DNA from: CALAZP01 sp964410725
GTDB lineage: Bacteria > Bacteroidota > Bacteroidia > Chitinophagales > Saprospiraceae
Direction of reading: 5' to 3'
Assembly (NCBI GenBank): GCA_964410725.1
Contig: CAYPID010000014.1
Span: forward strand, 1 to 50,659
Length of the DNA: 50,659 nt
Positions 27,369 through 35,937 of the stretch are shown here, piece by piece. Within the stretch, counting starts at the first letter, position 1. Every line of letters begins with the position of its first letter. Both the position numbers and the translations under genes were made by a program. Under the pieces are notes generated by a model. The model worked only from the letters and a program-made list of their open reading frames with translations, did no database searches and was not told the DNA's origin.

Positions 27369-27379
27369 TTCGTTATGTT

Positions 27380-28282
27380 TTAGTTCGCTAATGCTTTTTT
27401 AAAAAATGCCTCTACTGTTTTAACATCGGGCTGGACAGCTGGACTGACCAGTCTGAAGCCTACGAAAGGCGCATCTGTATTCCACCATTTGCTCTTGGGA
27501 ATCTGTGGGTCCCTTTTTTGCCATTGCGCAGTAGAAGCCATCTTGGTTTGACAACTACAATCTGTAGATGGGGAAAGATAATGACTGCCCATTACCGAAG
27601 TGGGATGCTTCTTTAAAGGCCATAATATTCCGTCTTCCCCGTTGGATTTTAATGCTGTGTAATAATCTTCTGAATACCAATCCATAGTCCATTCACTAAC
27701 ATTTCCTACCAAATCATAAACTCCCCATTGATTGGGTTTTTTGGTTCCAGAGGGATGGTATTTTTCACCGCTAGATTCCGCAAACCAGGCATATTCATCC
27801 AAGCTAATTTCTGTATAAGACGGAGTTAATTTTTCACCACTTCCTTCACTACATACATATTGCCATTCTGCCTCAGTGGGCAGCCTGTAAAAAATACCTG
27901 TTTTCCTATATAGCCACTCACAATAAGCCAGCGCTGCTCGGCGGGTCATGCTCACCGCTGGAAATCCTCCCTCTTTTCCCATTCCATAACTGAAATCTAT
28001 GTATTGGGGAGTAGGGCGGGTAATGGCATCTACTTGATAATCCTGAGTCGGATGTACTGAAGCGTCACTGTCCAATTGCTTTTCTTGAAATAAAGCGAAT
28101 TCGTCCCAGCTAACTTCTCGAACTCCCATCCAAAACTCTGATATTTCAATTCCTGAAATTTTTCCCGAAGGGATGGCAACCATTTCAAATGTAAGGTCAG
28201 AACCTGGTATTCGTGTCGTGGTAACTTCTTGAGCCAAAACACAGTTGGCGAACAAAACACTTAGTGCAGCTAATCTTATCAT
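27380..28282 (-). CDS. Exported FGE/SUMF1-like protein (GldJ/GldK-type fold)
   Basis: This is a 300-residue exported protein of the formylglycine-generating-enzyme-like fold. Typical motifs are YRLPTEAEWQYVCS, VYDLVGNVSEWTMDW and a late FVGFRLVSP. The ATG at 28282 is chosen because it begins a clear signal peptide (MIRLAALSVLFANCVLAQ); an in-frame upstream extension of 33 residues has no such character. The paired catalytic cysteines of true formylglycine-generating enzymes are not evident, and no sulfatase gene adjoins, so it may be a structural or gliding-associated relative. It is the first gene of a five-gene minus-strand operon. Confidence 0.82.
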   Translation of the reverse strand: MIRLAALSVLFANCVLAQEVTTTRIPGSDLTFEMVAIPSGKISGIEISEFWMGVREVSWDEFALFQEKQLDSDASVHPTQDYQVDAITRPTPQYIDFSYGMGKEGGFPAVSMTRRAALAYCEWLYRKTGIFYRLPTEAEWQYVCSEGSGEKLTPSYTEISLDEYAWFAESSGEKYHPSGTKKPNQWGVYDLVGNVSEWTMDWYSEDYYTALKSNGEDGILWPLKKHPTSVMGSHYLSPSTDCSCQTKMASTAQWQKRDPQIPKSKWWNTDAPFVGFRLVSPAVQPDVKTVEAFFKKALAN

Positions 28283-28361
28283 GTTTTTTTTAAAAAAGTT
28301 GGTGGTTTGTTTCGTCCAAATATAGCAATTCAAAATTTTTAAACGAATTGAATTGGATAAA

Positions 28362-28390
28362 GAAAAAAAAAGAGGCCCCAAAGGACCTCT
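28362..28390 (-). terminator. Rho-independent terminator after the lipoprotein gene
   Basis: On the minus strand a hairpin (AGAGGTCC, four-base loop region, GGGGCCTCT; bases 28371-28390, one mismatch) is followed by a run of nine T. It lies about 25 bp past the stop of the metal-uptake lipoprotein gene, and so ends that transcript before the FGE-like operon begins. Confidence 0.85.
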
Positions 28391-28415
28391 AAAATTAAAC
28401 TTGTAAATTGATTTT

Positions 28416-28958
28416 TTACTGAACGACTACGGCAAAGGTGACCTCTACATCGGTTTCTCCGGTGTTGCAAGGAAGCGCATTGGTCTTGTCTGGTAAGTGT
28501 TTGAGACTAACGGTTAAAGTTCCACTCCCAGGTTGATTGGTGGTCAACAGGGCCTCGAGTCCCAAGGGCATATTATTCTGGTCAACATCTACAATGGTCA
28601 AAGTACTGATGCTTCCATCGAATCCATAACATATCAGGTGTTCATCAGATTCATCCAGCACTTCCAAGGTGATATTTTCAATTTCCATTGGATCAGAGCT
28701 GTCGAGAAATTGAACAGCTAATTCATAACTTTGCAGAGAAGATAGCCTGATTTCTTCTTGTACAGGATCATTTCCGCCAGGTCCATCTGGATCCGAAAAG
28801 GTAAAGGATTGCTCCATTCCGAGTTCATCCGTAAATGAGAGCACCACATCCGTGATTAACTCTTCCTCGTTATCCATCGGTTGATTTTGATCTTTTTCAC
28901 AACTCATAAAGAAAACTGAAAACGTCAAAATCCAAATTAATTTTTCTATTCTTTTCAT
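28416..28958 (-). CDS. Small lipoprotein, TonB-receptor partner (annotated elsewhere as type 1 periplasmic binding fold)
   Basis: This 180-residue lipoprotein has lipobox FFMSC (Cys20). It shows the pattern of the small lipoproteins that follow metal TonB receptors in Bacteroidota: an N-terminal EEELIT, a DPDGPGGNDPV segment, repeated beta-strands, LEVLDESDEHL, and a late LKHLPDK...GETDVEVTFAV. The acidic and His/Cys residues in DEHLICYGFDG could bind metal. It starts 1 bp after the stop of the upstream receptor gene and is followed by a terminator. It probably captures or hands over the metal ligand at the cell surface or in the periplasm. Confidence 0.75.
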   Translation of the reverse strand: MKRIEKLIWILTFSVFFMSCEKDQNQPMDNEEELITDVVLSFTDELGMEQSFTFSDPDGPGGNDPVQEEIRLSSLQSYELAVQFLDSSDPMEIENITLEVLDESDEHLICYGFDGSISTLTIVDVDQNNMPLGLEALLTTNQPGSGTLTVSLKHLPDKTNALPCNTGETDVEVTFAVVVQ

Positions 28959-28959
28959 T

Positions 28960-31281
28960 TTAAAAATTAGTTTTTAAAGTTAATATTAAATTTCTCCCCA
29001 TTTCGTCCGCGTAGTATCGCAGACGGTTTAAATAGCTCCTATACCGCTTATTCAAAAGATTATTGGCCGTTAAGGTCAACATAATAGGAGTCTCTCCAGC
29101 TTTCCAGTTCCAACCAGTGCTCAAGTGGACTAAACCATAACTCGGTGGGGGAGGGGCATAGTCAGAGTGTGCCGGAATTCGATTTTGAGAACCTACATAC
29201 TCCCAACTTAATTTGGCAAAGAAATCGCTGAAAGTCCTATTTCTTAAGCTAGGCTGATACTCAATAGCCCAACGAGTTTGATTAGCTGGCATATAAATCA
29301 GTGGCTCGCCAGTTAGTCGATTCTCTCCTCTCAGAAAGGCGGTTTTATTGCTAAGAGTCCAAAGAGGGCCAATTGGTGCCGACCATTCCCATTCCAACCC
29401 CTGAATAACCGCATCAGTTTGAAGATATTCGAATCCCGGGAATGCGCCACGGATAGTTAAAACGGGTTCCTGGGTAGGTTGCAGATATATAAAATCTTGA
29501 ATGTAATTGTGGTACAATGATAAAGATCCTGCAACTTTTGAATCAGTAGGTAGATGAATACTGATATTGCTATTGATGGCCCTTTCGGGAAAAAGGTCCC
29601 TATTACCGGTTTCGTATGAGGCAGATCCATGGTGGACCCCTTCGCTATACAGTTCGTTCACATGTGGTGGTCGCCACAACCATCCGGTATTGGCTCTAAT
29701 CGTCCAATTATTTTTCAGCGTATAGATGAAGCCCACCACAGCAGACATATTGAAGAATTCGCTATCCACATTAATGGTGTCTCTACCCTGAGTGCTTACC
29801 TCGAATTTTTTGTAGTCTAACCTTAATCCTCCTTCTATAGCTAATGGAAAAGGAAATTTTTTCCAGGTTTCCATCCAGTACCATCCTAATCCATTCATGG
29901 AATAATTAGGAATGAGCCCTCCTCGATCTGCAGTGTTAATCTGCCTGGTCAATTGAGTTCCCATTTTACCCCTTAAAGACCTCCAATGACCATGTTTCCA
30001 ACCCAAATCAACCGTATGAGTGGTGATTTCGAAAGTGATGTCCCCAATTTCCTTTTCATTAGGTAAAACCCCAAAAGGACGATGGGCATCAAATTCCTCT
30101 CTACGGTTAAATTGACGGGAAACCTGCAGATGGATTTCATTGGAAGAGCCCCATTCAAAGACGTAATTGCCTTTGAATAACTCATGAACAACTCGCTGCT
30201 GAGGTCGATCAATAGCATAACTAAAGTCGGGCTGGATTAATGGTTCTCCTCTTTCAATTGCATTGTTTAAATCAGTCAAATTACCGATATGGGCTCCAGA
30301 AAAAATTCCAAAAGTCGATGCATATCTCGAATAGTAAAGTTGTATTCGGTGGCGTTGAAATAATCGCTGTAAGGACCAAGAAAAATTTTCCTCTGATTGA
30401 CCAGTATTATCGAGATAGTAATCTGGAGTCTTAAGACTTCCCCCTCTTTTCAAAGTCCCTTGGATTCGATATCCCATTTTGGTCTTTCCTCCTGTATATC
30501 CCTCTAATAGGCCAGAAGCTACCCCCATCCGATTGTTGCTGTGAGCTTGCAAATGAATAGCTCCACCAATTCCTTTTTCTTCAGGTAAAGCTGAGGGATC
30601 GGATTTGATGATTCCCCCTAATGCATTGCTTCCATATTCTAAGGAGCCAGCCCCCTTAATAACGGTAATTTGATCAGCCGTAAAAGGGTCTATCGATGGG
30701 GCATGCTCTAAACCCCATTGTTGGCCCTCTTGAATTACCCCATTGTTGAGTAACAATATCCGGTTAGAATGCATCCCCCTAATCATAGGCTTAGCAATGG
30801 TAGCTCCCGTTCTCAAAACAGATACACCAGGTAAATTTTCTAGGGAGGTAGCCAAATTGAGACCTTGACTGGTAGTTAGATTTATTCCATCAATTGTCTG
30901 AGATACCTCACTTTTGGGAATCGGTGCAGCTTGGCCAGCGATAGTTATTGACTGCAAACTAACCCCTTCAGAGCCAACATTTAAAAATAGAGTGGTGTCC
31001 TTATTCACGGAAATGACCCTAGTCTGCAAATCCAAACCTACTCTACTAATTTCGAGTTCAATGATTCCCGGGCATACCCCTTTTAATTCAAAATACCCCT
31101 TTTCATTGGCCAATGTACCTGTTTCCGTTCCTCTGATACTAATGGATGCATAATCTAAAGGACCTGCTGTAATGGTATCGTTAAGATACCCCTTAATAGT
31201 AATACTGCAGTCTTTTTGCTGTCCTTGAATAATGCCAACCAATAGGCATAAGAGGATTCCGGTGATAACCGATTTCCTCAT
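28960..31281 (-). CDS. TonB-dependent receptor, probable zinc/divalent-metal uptake
   Basis: This 773-residue outer-membrane receptor has a signal peptide (residues 1-21), a carboxypeptidase-regulatory-like domain (about 25-105), a plug domain (about 120-235; SLENLPGVSVLRTG, RGMHSNRILLLNNGV, GSLEYGSNALGG) and a 22-stranded-type barrel ending in Phe. The plug segment GQQWGLEHAPSID is typical of the branch found with zinc or other divalent-metal systems. Its neighbours, a His-rich membrane protein upstream (36 bp) and the paired lipoprotein downstream (1 bp), support metal uptake. The metal itself is inferred from context. Confidence 0.85.
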   Translation of the reverse strand: MRKSVITGILLCLLVGIIQGQQKDCSITIKGYLNDTITAGPLDYASISIRGTETGTLANEKGYFELKGVCPGIIELEISRVGLDLQTRVISVNKDTTLFLNVGSEGVSLQSITIAGQAAPIPKSEVSQTIDGINLTTSQGLNLATSLENLPGVSVLRTGATIAKPMIRGMHSNRILLLNNGVIQEGQQWGLEHAPSIDPFTADQITVIKGAGSLEYGSNALGGIIKSDPSALPEEKGIGGAIHLQAHSNNRMGVASGLLEGYTGGKTKMGYRIQGTLKRGGSLKTPDYYLDNTGQSEENFSWSLQRLFQRHRIQLYYSRYASTFGIFSGAHIGNLTDLNNAIERGEPLIQPDFSYAIDRPQQRVVHELFKGNYVFEWGSSNEIHLQVSRQFNRREEFDAHRPFGVLPNEKEIGDITFEITTHTVDLGWKHGHWRSLRGKMGTQLTRQINTADRGGLIPNYSMNGLGWYWMETWKKFPFPLAIEGGLRLDYKKFEVSTQGRDTINVDSEFFNMSAVVGFIYTLKNNWTIRANTGWLWRPPHVNELYSEGVHHGSASYETGNRDLFPERAINSNISIHLPTDSKVAGSLSLYHNYIQDFIYLQPTQEPVLTIRGAFPGFEYLQTDAVIQGLEWEWSAPIGPLWTLSNKTAFLRGENRLTGEPLIYMPANQTRWAIEYQPSLRNRTFSDFFAKLSWEYVGSQNRIPAHSDYAPPPPSYGLVHLSTGWNWKAGETPIMLTLTANNLLNKRYRSYLNRLRYYADEMGRNLILTLKTNF

Positions 31282-31317
31282 TATTTTTTTATTTCAATAG
31301 CTAAAATTGTACCCCAA

Positions 31318-31662
31318 TTAAAATAGTAAAGTTGTTGGGGGCGCTCGGGGAATAAGCAGTAAGAGAAGATATGATAAGTATTGGTGTTGATATTGATCAA
31401 ACCATAAGACCTCTATTTGAGGTAAAGGCGAAGTTATTTTGAATATTTCGGTTAACTCAAAATTAGAGTTGGAGAAGGAACACAAATAACAGTGTTCGTG
31501 ACCAAAACTCGAATCGTGCAAATGCTGATCGCCATGTTCAGAATCGCATAAAATTTTAGGAGAATTATGAAAATGCAGATGGTGTACTTCCCTAAGCAGT
31601 GTAGGCCCCAAGAGAAAGGAGAAAAGGAACCAAACAATATACTTATGATTTAACCACTTCAT
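31318..31662 (-). CDS. Small histidine-rich membrane/periplasmic protein
   Basis: This 114-residue protein has an N-terminal hydrophobic helix (about 8-22) and then a cluster of metal-binding residues: VHHLHFH, SEHGDQHLHD and GHEHCYLC (about 26-61). A second hydrophobic segment (about 93-104) precedes the C-terminus. The H/C-rich stretch would bind zinc, copper or nickel. It is the first gene of the unit with the TonB receptor and lipoprotein and may act as a metal store or sensor. The fold and family are not recognised beyond similarity to DUF2946-like small proteins. Confidence 0.65.
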   Translation of the reverse strand: MKWLNHKYIVWFLFSFLLGPTLLREVHHLHFHNSPKILCDSEHGDQHLHDSSFGHEHCYLCSFSNSNFELTEIFKITSPLPQIEVLWFDQYQHQYLSYLLLLLIPRAPPTTLLF

Positions 31663-31682
31663 AAAACGCGTTTTCCACTATT

Positions 31683-31690
31683 CAAATATA
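31683..31690 (-). promoter_or_regulatory. Candidate -7 element TATATTTG for the metal-uptake operon
   Basis: Read on the minus strand this exactly matches TAnnTTTG, 20 bp before the His-rich gene in a 98-bp divergent gap. A TTG about 24 bp further upstream could be the -33 element, but the spacing is slightly long. The surrounding direct repeat of TTCAAAT might also be an operator. Confidence 0.35.
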
Positions 31691-31760
31691 ATTCAAATAC
31701 CTGATTTTGGTTTACAATAGCGTATCAAAAGTCATATCTTGCTCTTAGAAAACACCTAAA

Positions 31761-34193
31761 ATGCAACTTAAGGTTCAATTCACCTTTGGGTTATATTTTA
31801 TTTGGGCAAGTTGTTTTGCTCAATCCATTACCATAGTGGATGCCATAACTCAGCAACAAATTGAATACGTCTATGTATCCTTGCCAAAAGACAATTGGCA
31901 AGCAATTTCAAATGAAAATGGTCAAATTATTTTGCCGGAGAAATATTGGTCAGAGTCTGATACTTTGTATTTGAAAATGTTGAATTATCAACCCCAATCC
32001 ATAACCTACAAGATTTTGGTTGCCAACGATTTTGTTGTTTCCTTGCAACCGGAGACTAAACAGTTGAATGAAGTATTGGTAACCGCTTCCAGATGGACTA
32101 ATCTTAAAAATGAAATTCCATTTTCTTATGCTTTAATTGAGCGCGAATTACTTGATATGGTGCAACCTCAAACCTCTGCAGACTTACTAGACAAGAGCGG
32201 TCAAGTCTATGTTCAGAAAAGTCAATTGGGAGGTGGAAGTCCAATGATTAGGGGATTTTCGGCCAATAGAATATTACTTTTGGTGGATGGCGTTCGAATG
32301 AATTCAGCAATTTTCAGGAGTGGGAATTTGCACAATGTTATAGCCATTGATCCAAGATCAGTTAGTCAAACTGAAATATACCTTGGACCAGCTTCTGTTT
32401 TGTTTGGCAGTGATGCCATAGGGGGTTCGATTAATTTTAAAACGTTAGAACCTACTTGGAGTGATTCGGATTCCAATCAAACAGCATTCCAGTTTGCCAC
32501 CAACCTAGCTTCAGTTAATGCTGAACGAACTGTTCATTCTTCAGGTGAATGGAGTAACCGCCATTGGGGTTGGGTTGGAAATTTTTCTTTTAGTCAATTT
32601 GATGACCTTAATATGGGAAAATTCAAAGGCTTTGATAGCTATTTGAGAAAGGATTACATTCAAGTATCTAGTACATTTCTAAATGATGAAATGACTTTAA
32701 ACCCCAATCCAAGGAAACAAATAAGAACTGGATACGCTCAATGGAATATTTTACAGAAAATTTTTTACAAACCTAACCCAAATCTCTTGTTTAGCTTGGC
32801 TTTTCATAGGTCTGAAACATCTGATATTCCAAGATATGATCGTTTATTGGTAAGGGATGGGGATGGTTTACTTAGGTCTGCTGAGTGGTATTATGGGCCA
32901 CAAATTTGGCAAATGATCCACTTGAAATCAGAGGCTCAATTGAACAGAAAATGGGTGGATGTGATGTCCACTTCAATCGCTTTTCAAAGGCAGGTAGAGA
33001 GTAGGCACGATCGCCGAAGGAATGATCCAATCATATTTCATAGAAATGAATTAGTGGATATGGTCAACCTTTCATTAGATCTGGAGAAGAGCTGGAATAA
33101 AAACACCCTCCTTCAGTACGGTTTGGAGTGGGTTTTTAATCGAATTTTTTCGTCAGGAAAGGCAGAGGATATAAATAATAACAAGGAATTTCCCATCAAC
33201 TCAAGGTATCCTAATCATTCTAGTTGGCAAAATGCTGCAGGGTTTGTGCAACTCAAAAGGAGTAGTTCATCTTTTTCTTTTACTGCAGGGTTAAGGGGTA
33301 ATCACACGAGAGCTGATGCTACTTTCGATCCTTCTTTTTTTGCATTTCCATACGAGCAGTATAACTTAACTACTTCTAATTTGACTGGAGGAGTAGGGGT
33401 TAATTATCGCTTAAATAGTGAAAATACTTGGGGTATCAATTGGTCGTCAGGATTTAGAGCACCTAATATGGATGATTTGGCAAAGGTCTTTGACTCTGAA
33501 CCGGGGAATGTTTTGGTTCCGAATCTTAACTTAAAACCTGAAAAGGCAATGACCCTAGATTTTAACTATCGATTTGAATCTTCTTCTAAAAATGTAGCTT
33601 TCTCTTTCAATGTATTTCATACGTTTTTGGCACAAGCATTGGTGAGAAGAGATTTTACCTTTAATGGGATGGATAGTATAATATATGATGGGGTAATGAG
33701 TAAGGTGCAAGCTATCGTAAATGCTGCTTCAGCTAGGGTCTACGGAGGGGGACTGGGATGGAAAATTTCCCTTTCTCCTTTTTGGAAATGGATGGGGAAT
33801 ATCAATTATCAAAAGGGAGTTGAGATAGATGAGAAAGAAAAACTTCCGTTAAGACATGCTGCTCCTGCATTTGGAGTCACCGCTATTGAATTTAGCAAAA
33901 ATGGTCTTTCTACTCGATTAGTGGTTAAATCTAATGGAAGAATTAGCAATAAGGCTATGCCTATATCTGAATTGAATAAACCCTTCCTATATCCAAAGGA
34001 TAGCTATGGACAACTTTACTCACCTGCTTGGGTAGTAATAGATGGGTACTTCGGATATCAACTTTCTAAAAAAATATTTCTGAGATGGGGGGTTGAGAAC
34101 ATCATGAATCTCCAATACCGAACCTATTCGAGTGGCATTGTAGCACCTGGAAGAAATTTTTTCATTAATTTGAATTACAAGAGTAAAACCTAA
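31761..34193 (+). CDS. TonB-dependent receptor, heme/hemoglobin type
   Basis: This 810-residue outer-membrane receptor has a signal peptide (residues 1-20), a short regulatory-like N-terminal domain (about 22-95), and a plug with GGGSPMIRGFSANRILLLVDG and GPASVLFGSDAIGGSI. Its barrel carries the FRAP box (GFRAPNMDDLAKVFDS, about 566-581) and a downstream NLNLKPEKA in place of NPDL. These two boxes mark heme/hemoglobin receptors, so heme uptake is likely; other iron complexes are possible. It is divergent from the metal-uptake operon and ends 3 bp before the convergent DUF6909 gene. No hemophore or heme ABC transporter adjoins. Confidence 0.82.
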   Translation: MQLKVQFTFGLYFIWASCFAQSITIVDAITQQQIEYVYVSLPKDNWQAISNENGQIILPEKYWSESDTLYLKMLNYQPQSITYKILVANDFVVSLQPETKQLNEVLVTASRWTNLKNEIPFSYALIERELLDMVQPQTSADLLDKSGQVYVQKSQLGGGSPMIRGFSANRILLLVDGVRMNSAIFRSGNLHNVIAIDPRSVSQTEIYLGPASVLFGSDAIGGSINFKTLEPTWSDSDSNQTAFQFATNLASVNAERTVHSSGEWSNRHWGWVGNFSFSQFDDLNMGKFKGFDSYLRKDYIQVSSTFLNDEMTLNPNPRKQIRTGYAQWNILQKIFYKPNPNLLFSLAFHRSETSDIPRYDRLLVRDGDGLLRSAEWYYGPQIWQMIHLKSEAQLNRKWVDVMSTSIAFQRQVESRHDRRRNDPIIFHRNELVDMVNLSLDLEKSWNKNTLLQYGLEWVFNRIFSSGKAEDINNNKEFPINSRYPNHSSWQNAAGFVQLKRSSSSFSFTAGLRGNHTRADATFDPSFFAFPYEQYNLTTSNLTGGVGVNYRLNSENTWGINWSSGFRAPNMDDLAKVFDSEPGNVLVPNLNLKPEKAMTLDFNYRFESSSKNVAFSFNVFHTFLAQALVRRDFTFNGMDSIIYDGVMSKVQAIVNAASARVYGGGLGWKISLSPFWKWMGNINYQKGVEIDEKEKLPLRHAAPAFGVTAIEFSKNGLSTRLVVKSNGRISNKAMPISELNKPFLYPKDSYGQLYSPAWVVIDGYFGYQLSKKIFLRWGVENIMNLQYRTYSSGIVAPGRNFFINLNYKSKT

Positions 34194-34196
34194 GCA

Positions 34197-35879
34197 TTAA
34201 GATCCCAGTATTTTATTGAGAATTACTTTAGTGATATTATAAGTAGGGCGCACTCCATCTACTCCGAGACTACCTGAAGCCAACGTATGGCCAGTTTGAA
34301 GTGGATTATCAGATGCGTAATAAGCATAGCATAATTTGACATCTTCGGGGATGCTTTTTCTGATCTTTGAGGCGGCTTGAATCGCCTTTTGATAATGAGC
34401 CCCCTCCATCTCAAGACCTACGGCTTTCCATGAACTTTCTAAGAAATACTTGAGAATATCCTTATTTTGAAGAGAGGTTCCTAATACTGTAATCATCGGA
34501 CCACTATAGACCTTATTAGATGTTCCATCAAAATCCTTAGCACTCAATTCATTTTTGAAGGGGTAATTATCAGCTGTTCCTTCGAAAATATGTGCATTGG
34601 GAACCATAATATCCCCCTTAACGCCTTCCAGTATACCTGCTTTTCCCATAATCGAAATTGATCTTACCTGCAGGGAGCAATCCCCATCTTTAGTTTGCAC
34701 TGGCTTAATCAATTCATCCATGGTTTCATAAGCCTGCTCCCCAAAGGCGTAATCCATGACTATCAAAAGGGTCTGATTCATGGTTTCTGAGTCGATATTA
34801 ATCTCTTTGTTGGAAGGAGGGGCCTGACTTAAATCGAAAATTTGTACTGAAATATTTGTTCCTGAGGTATCGTCTAATTCATACATCCCATTTTTGGTAG
34901 CTAGGGATTTTATTTTTGATTGTAGCGTGCCAGTTCGATCTTTAATTATTTCTTCTGCCAGGGATACGATGCCTAAGTTCGGATAATCATTTCCAATTGC
35001 CGCTTGAGCGTATAGACAATTCATTACAGAATGTGGATTAGCGGAAATGATGTGAATTTTTTTCGAAAACCAATTTTTTGATAATAAAAACTGATGAATG
35101 TTTTTGGCCCATTGCTCTCCGTAATAATGATGTCCAATTCTATCTCTGAGCGCAGCTGAGAACCAAATCTCTCTATCCTTATTTTCCGCTACTTCCTCAG
35201 ATGATAATCTACCCAAATGGTAAATAATGGTGAATAAATCATTAATTTCAGAATCTGATTCAAATTTTTGAGCGGCAAATTTGGTTTCTTCAAAGGTCCT
35301 TCCAATCAATGAACTCAAATAGGTAAGATCTATTTCTTTGTTTCTGCCAGTTTGTTCTCCCTCGAGTACTCTCTTTTCGAGATTTAACCATTCCCGGGTT
35401 TTTCTCCCTTTATGATCTTCACTGTTTTTTCTGATTTTCTCCGCTTCTATATAAAGGTAAGTCAGGTGGGTCAATACATCGTATATATCGCTGCGTCCTC
35501 TGGTCATTTCAATATACATCTGCTCCTCATCGACCCGATAGCATTTTCTTCTTCTTTTAGGTGGAATAATTGGGGTGAAATCGGTATTTTCTAATCCCTC
35601 TCTGGAAATTAATTTGATGAATCTGCAAGATTCAATTCCTTTTGGTAATCTTTGCATGACATACAATAACCCATCTAATTCAATCTTTTCAGGGTCAGAA
35701 AGGCTTCCGTATATTTCTGGTTGAAGGGTTTTTAGGGCCTCTACCATGGCTTCCCCAGAGATTCCAAGAGGTTTGTAGCTGCCCCTGATAAATAAGTGCC
35801 TCATCGCGATATAAAGGCGCTCTATTGCTGATCTTGAAATTTGTGCTTGAGTTCGGTTGGGAAGGCCTTGAATCGACAT
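34197..35879 (-). CDS. DUF6909-like protein with nucleoside-phosphorylase-like C-terminus
   Basis: This 560-residue cytoplasmic protein is conserved in Bacteroidota; I recognise it as DUF6909-like. The N-terminal half is helical and charged. The C-terminal 270 residues (from about KKIHIISANPHS) look like a purine/uridine phosphorylase or AMP-nucleosidase fold: GDIMVPNAHIFEG, AVGLEMEGAHYQKAI (the EMEG ribose-binding motif) and YYASDNPLQTG. This suggests binding or hydrolysis of a nucleoside or nucleotide. It stands alone between the heme receptor (convergent, 3 bp) and feoB (58 bp). The function is unproven. Confidence 0.7.
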   Translation of the reverse strand: MSIQGLPNRTQAQISRSAIERLYIAMRHLFIRGSYKPLGISGEAMVEALKTLQPEIYGSLSDPEKIELDGLLYVMQRLPKGIESCRFIKLISREGLENTDFTPIIPPKRRRKCYRVDEEQMYIEMTRGRSDIYDVLTHLTYLYIEAEKIRKNSEDHKGRKTREWLNLEKRVLEGEQTGRNKEIDLTYLSSLIGRTFEETKFAAQKFESDSEINDLFTIIYHLGRLSSEEVAENKDREIWFSAALRDRIGHHYYGEQWAKNIHQFLLSKNWFSKKIHIISANPHSVMNCLYAQAAIGNDYPNLGIVSLAEEIIKDRTGTLQSKIKSLATKNGMYELDDTSGTNISVQIFDLSQAPPSNKEINIDSETMNQTLLIVMDYAFGEQAYETMDELIKPVQTKDGDCSLQVRSISIMGKAGILEGVKGDIMVPNAHIFEGTADNYPFKNELSAKDFDGTSNKVYSGPMITVLGTSLQNKDILKYFLESSWKAVGLEMEGAHYQKAIQAASKIRKSIPEDVKLCYAYYASDNPLQTGHTLASGSLGVDGVRPTYNITKVILNKILGS

Positions 35880-35937
35880 AAAAATAATTTAACACAAAGA
35901 TAAGGGATAACATCTTATTGCTCCACCGAAGGACCTT

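Noticed and set aside
27380..28282. True sulfatase-activating formylglycine-generating enzyme
   Set aside because: Catalytic cysteine pair not evident and no sulfatase gene in the neighbourhood.
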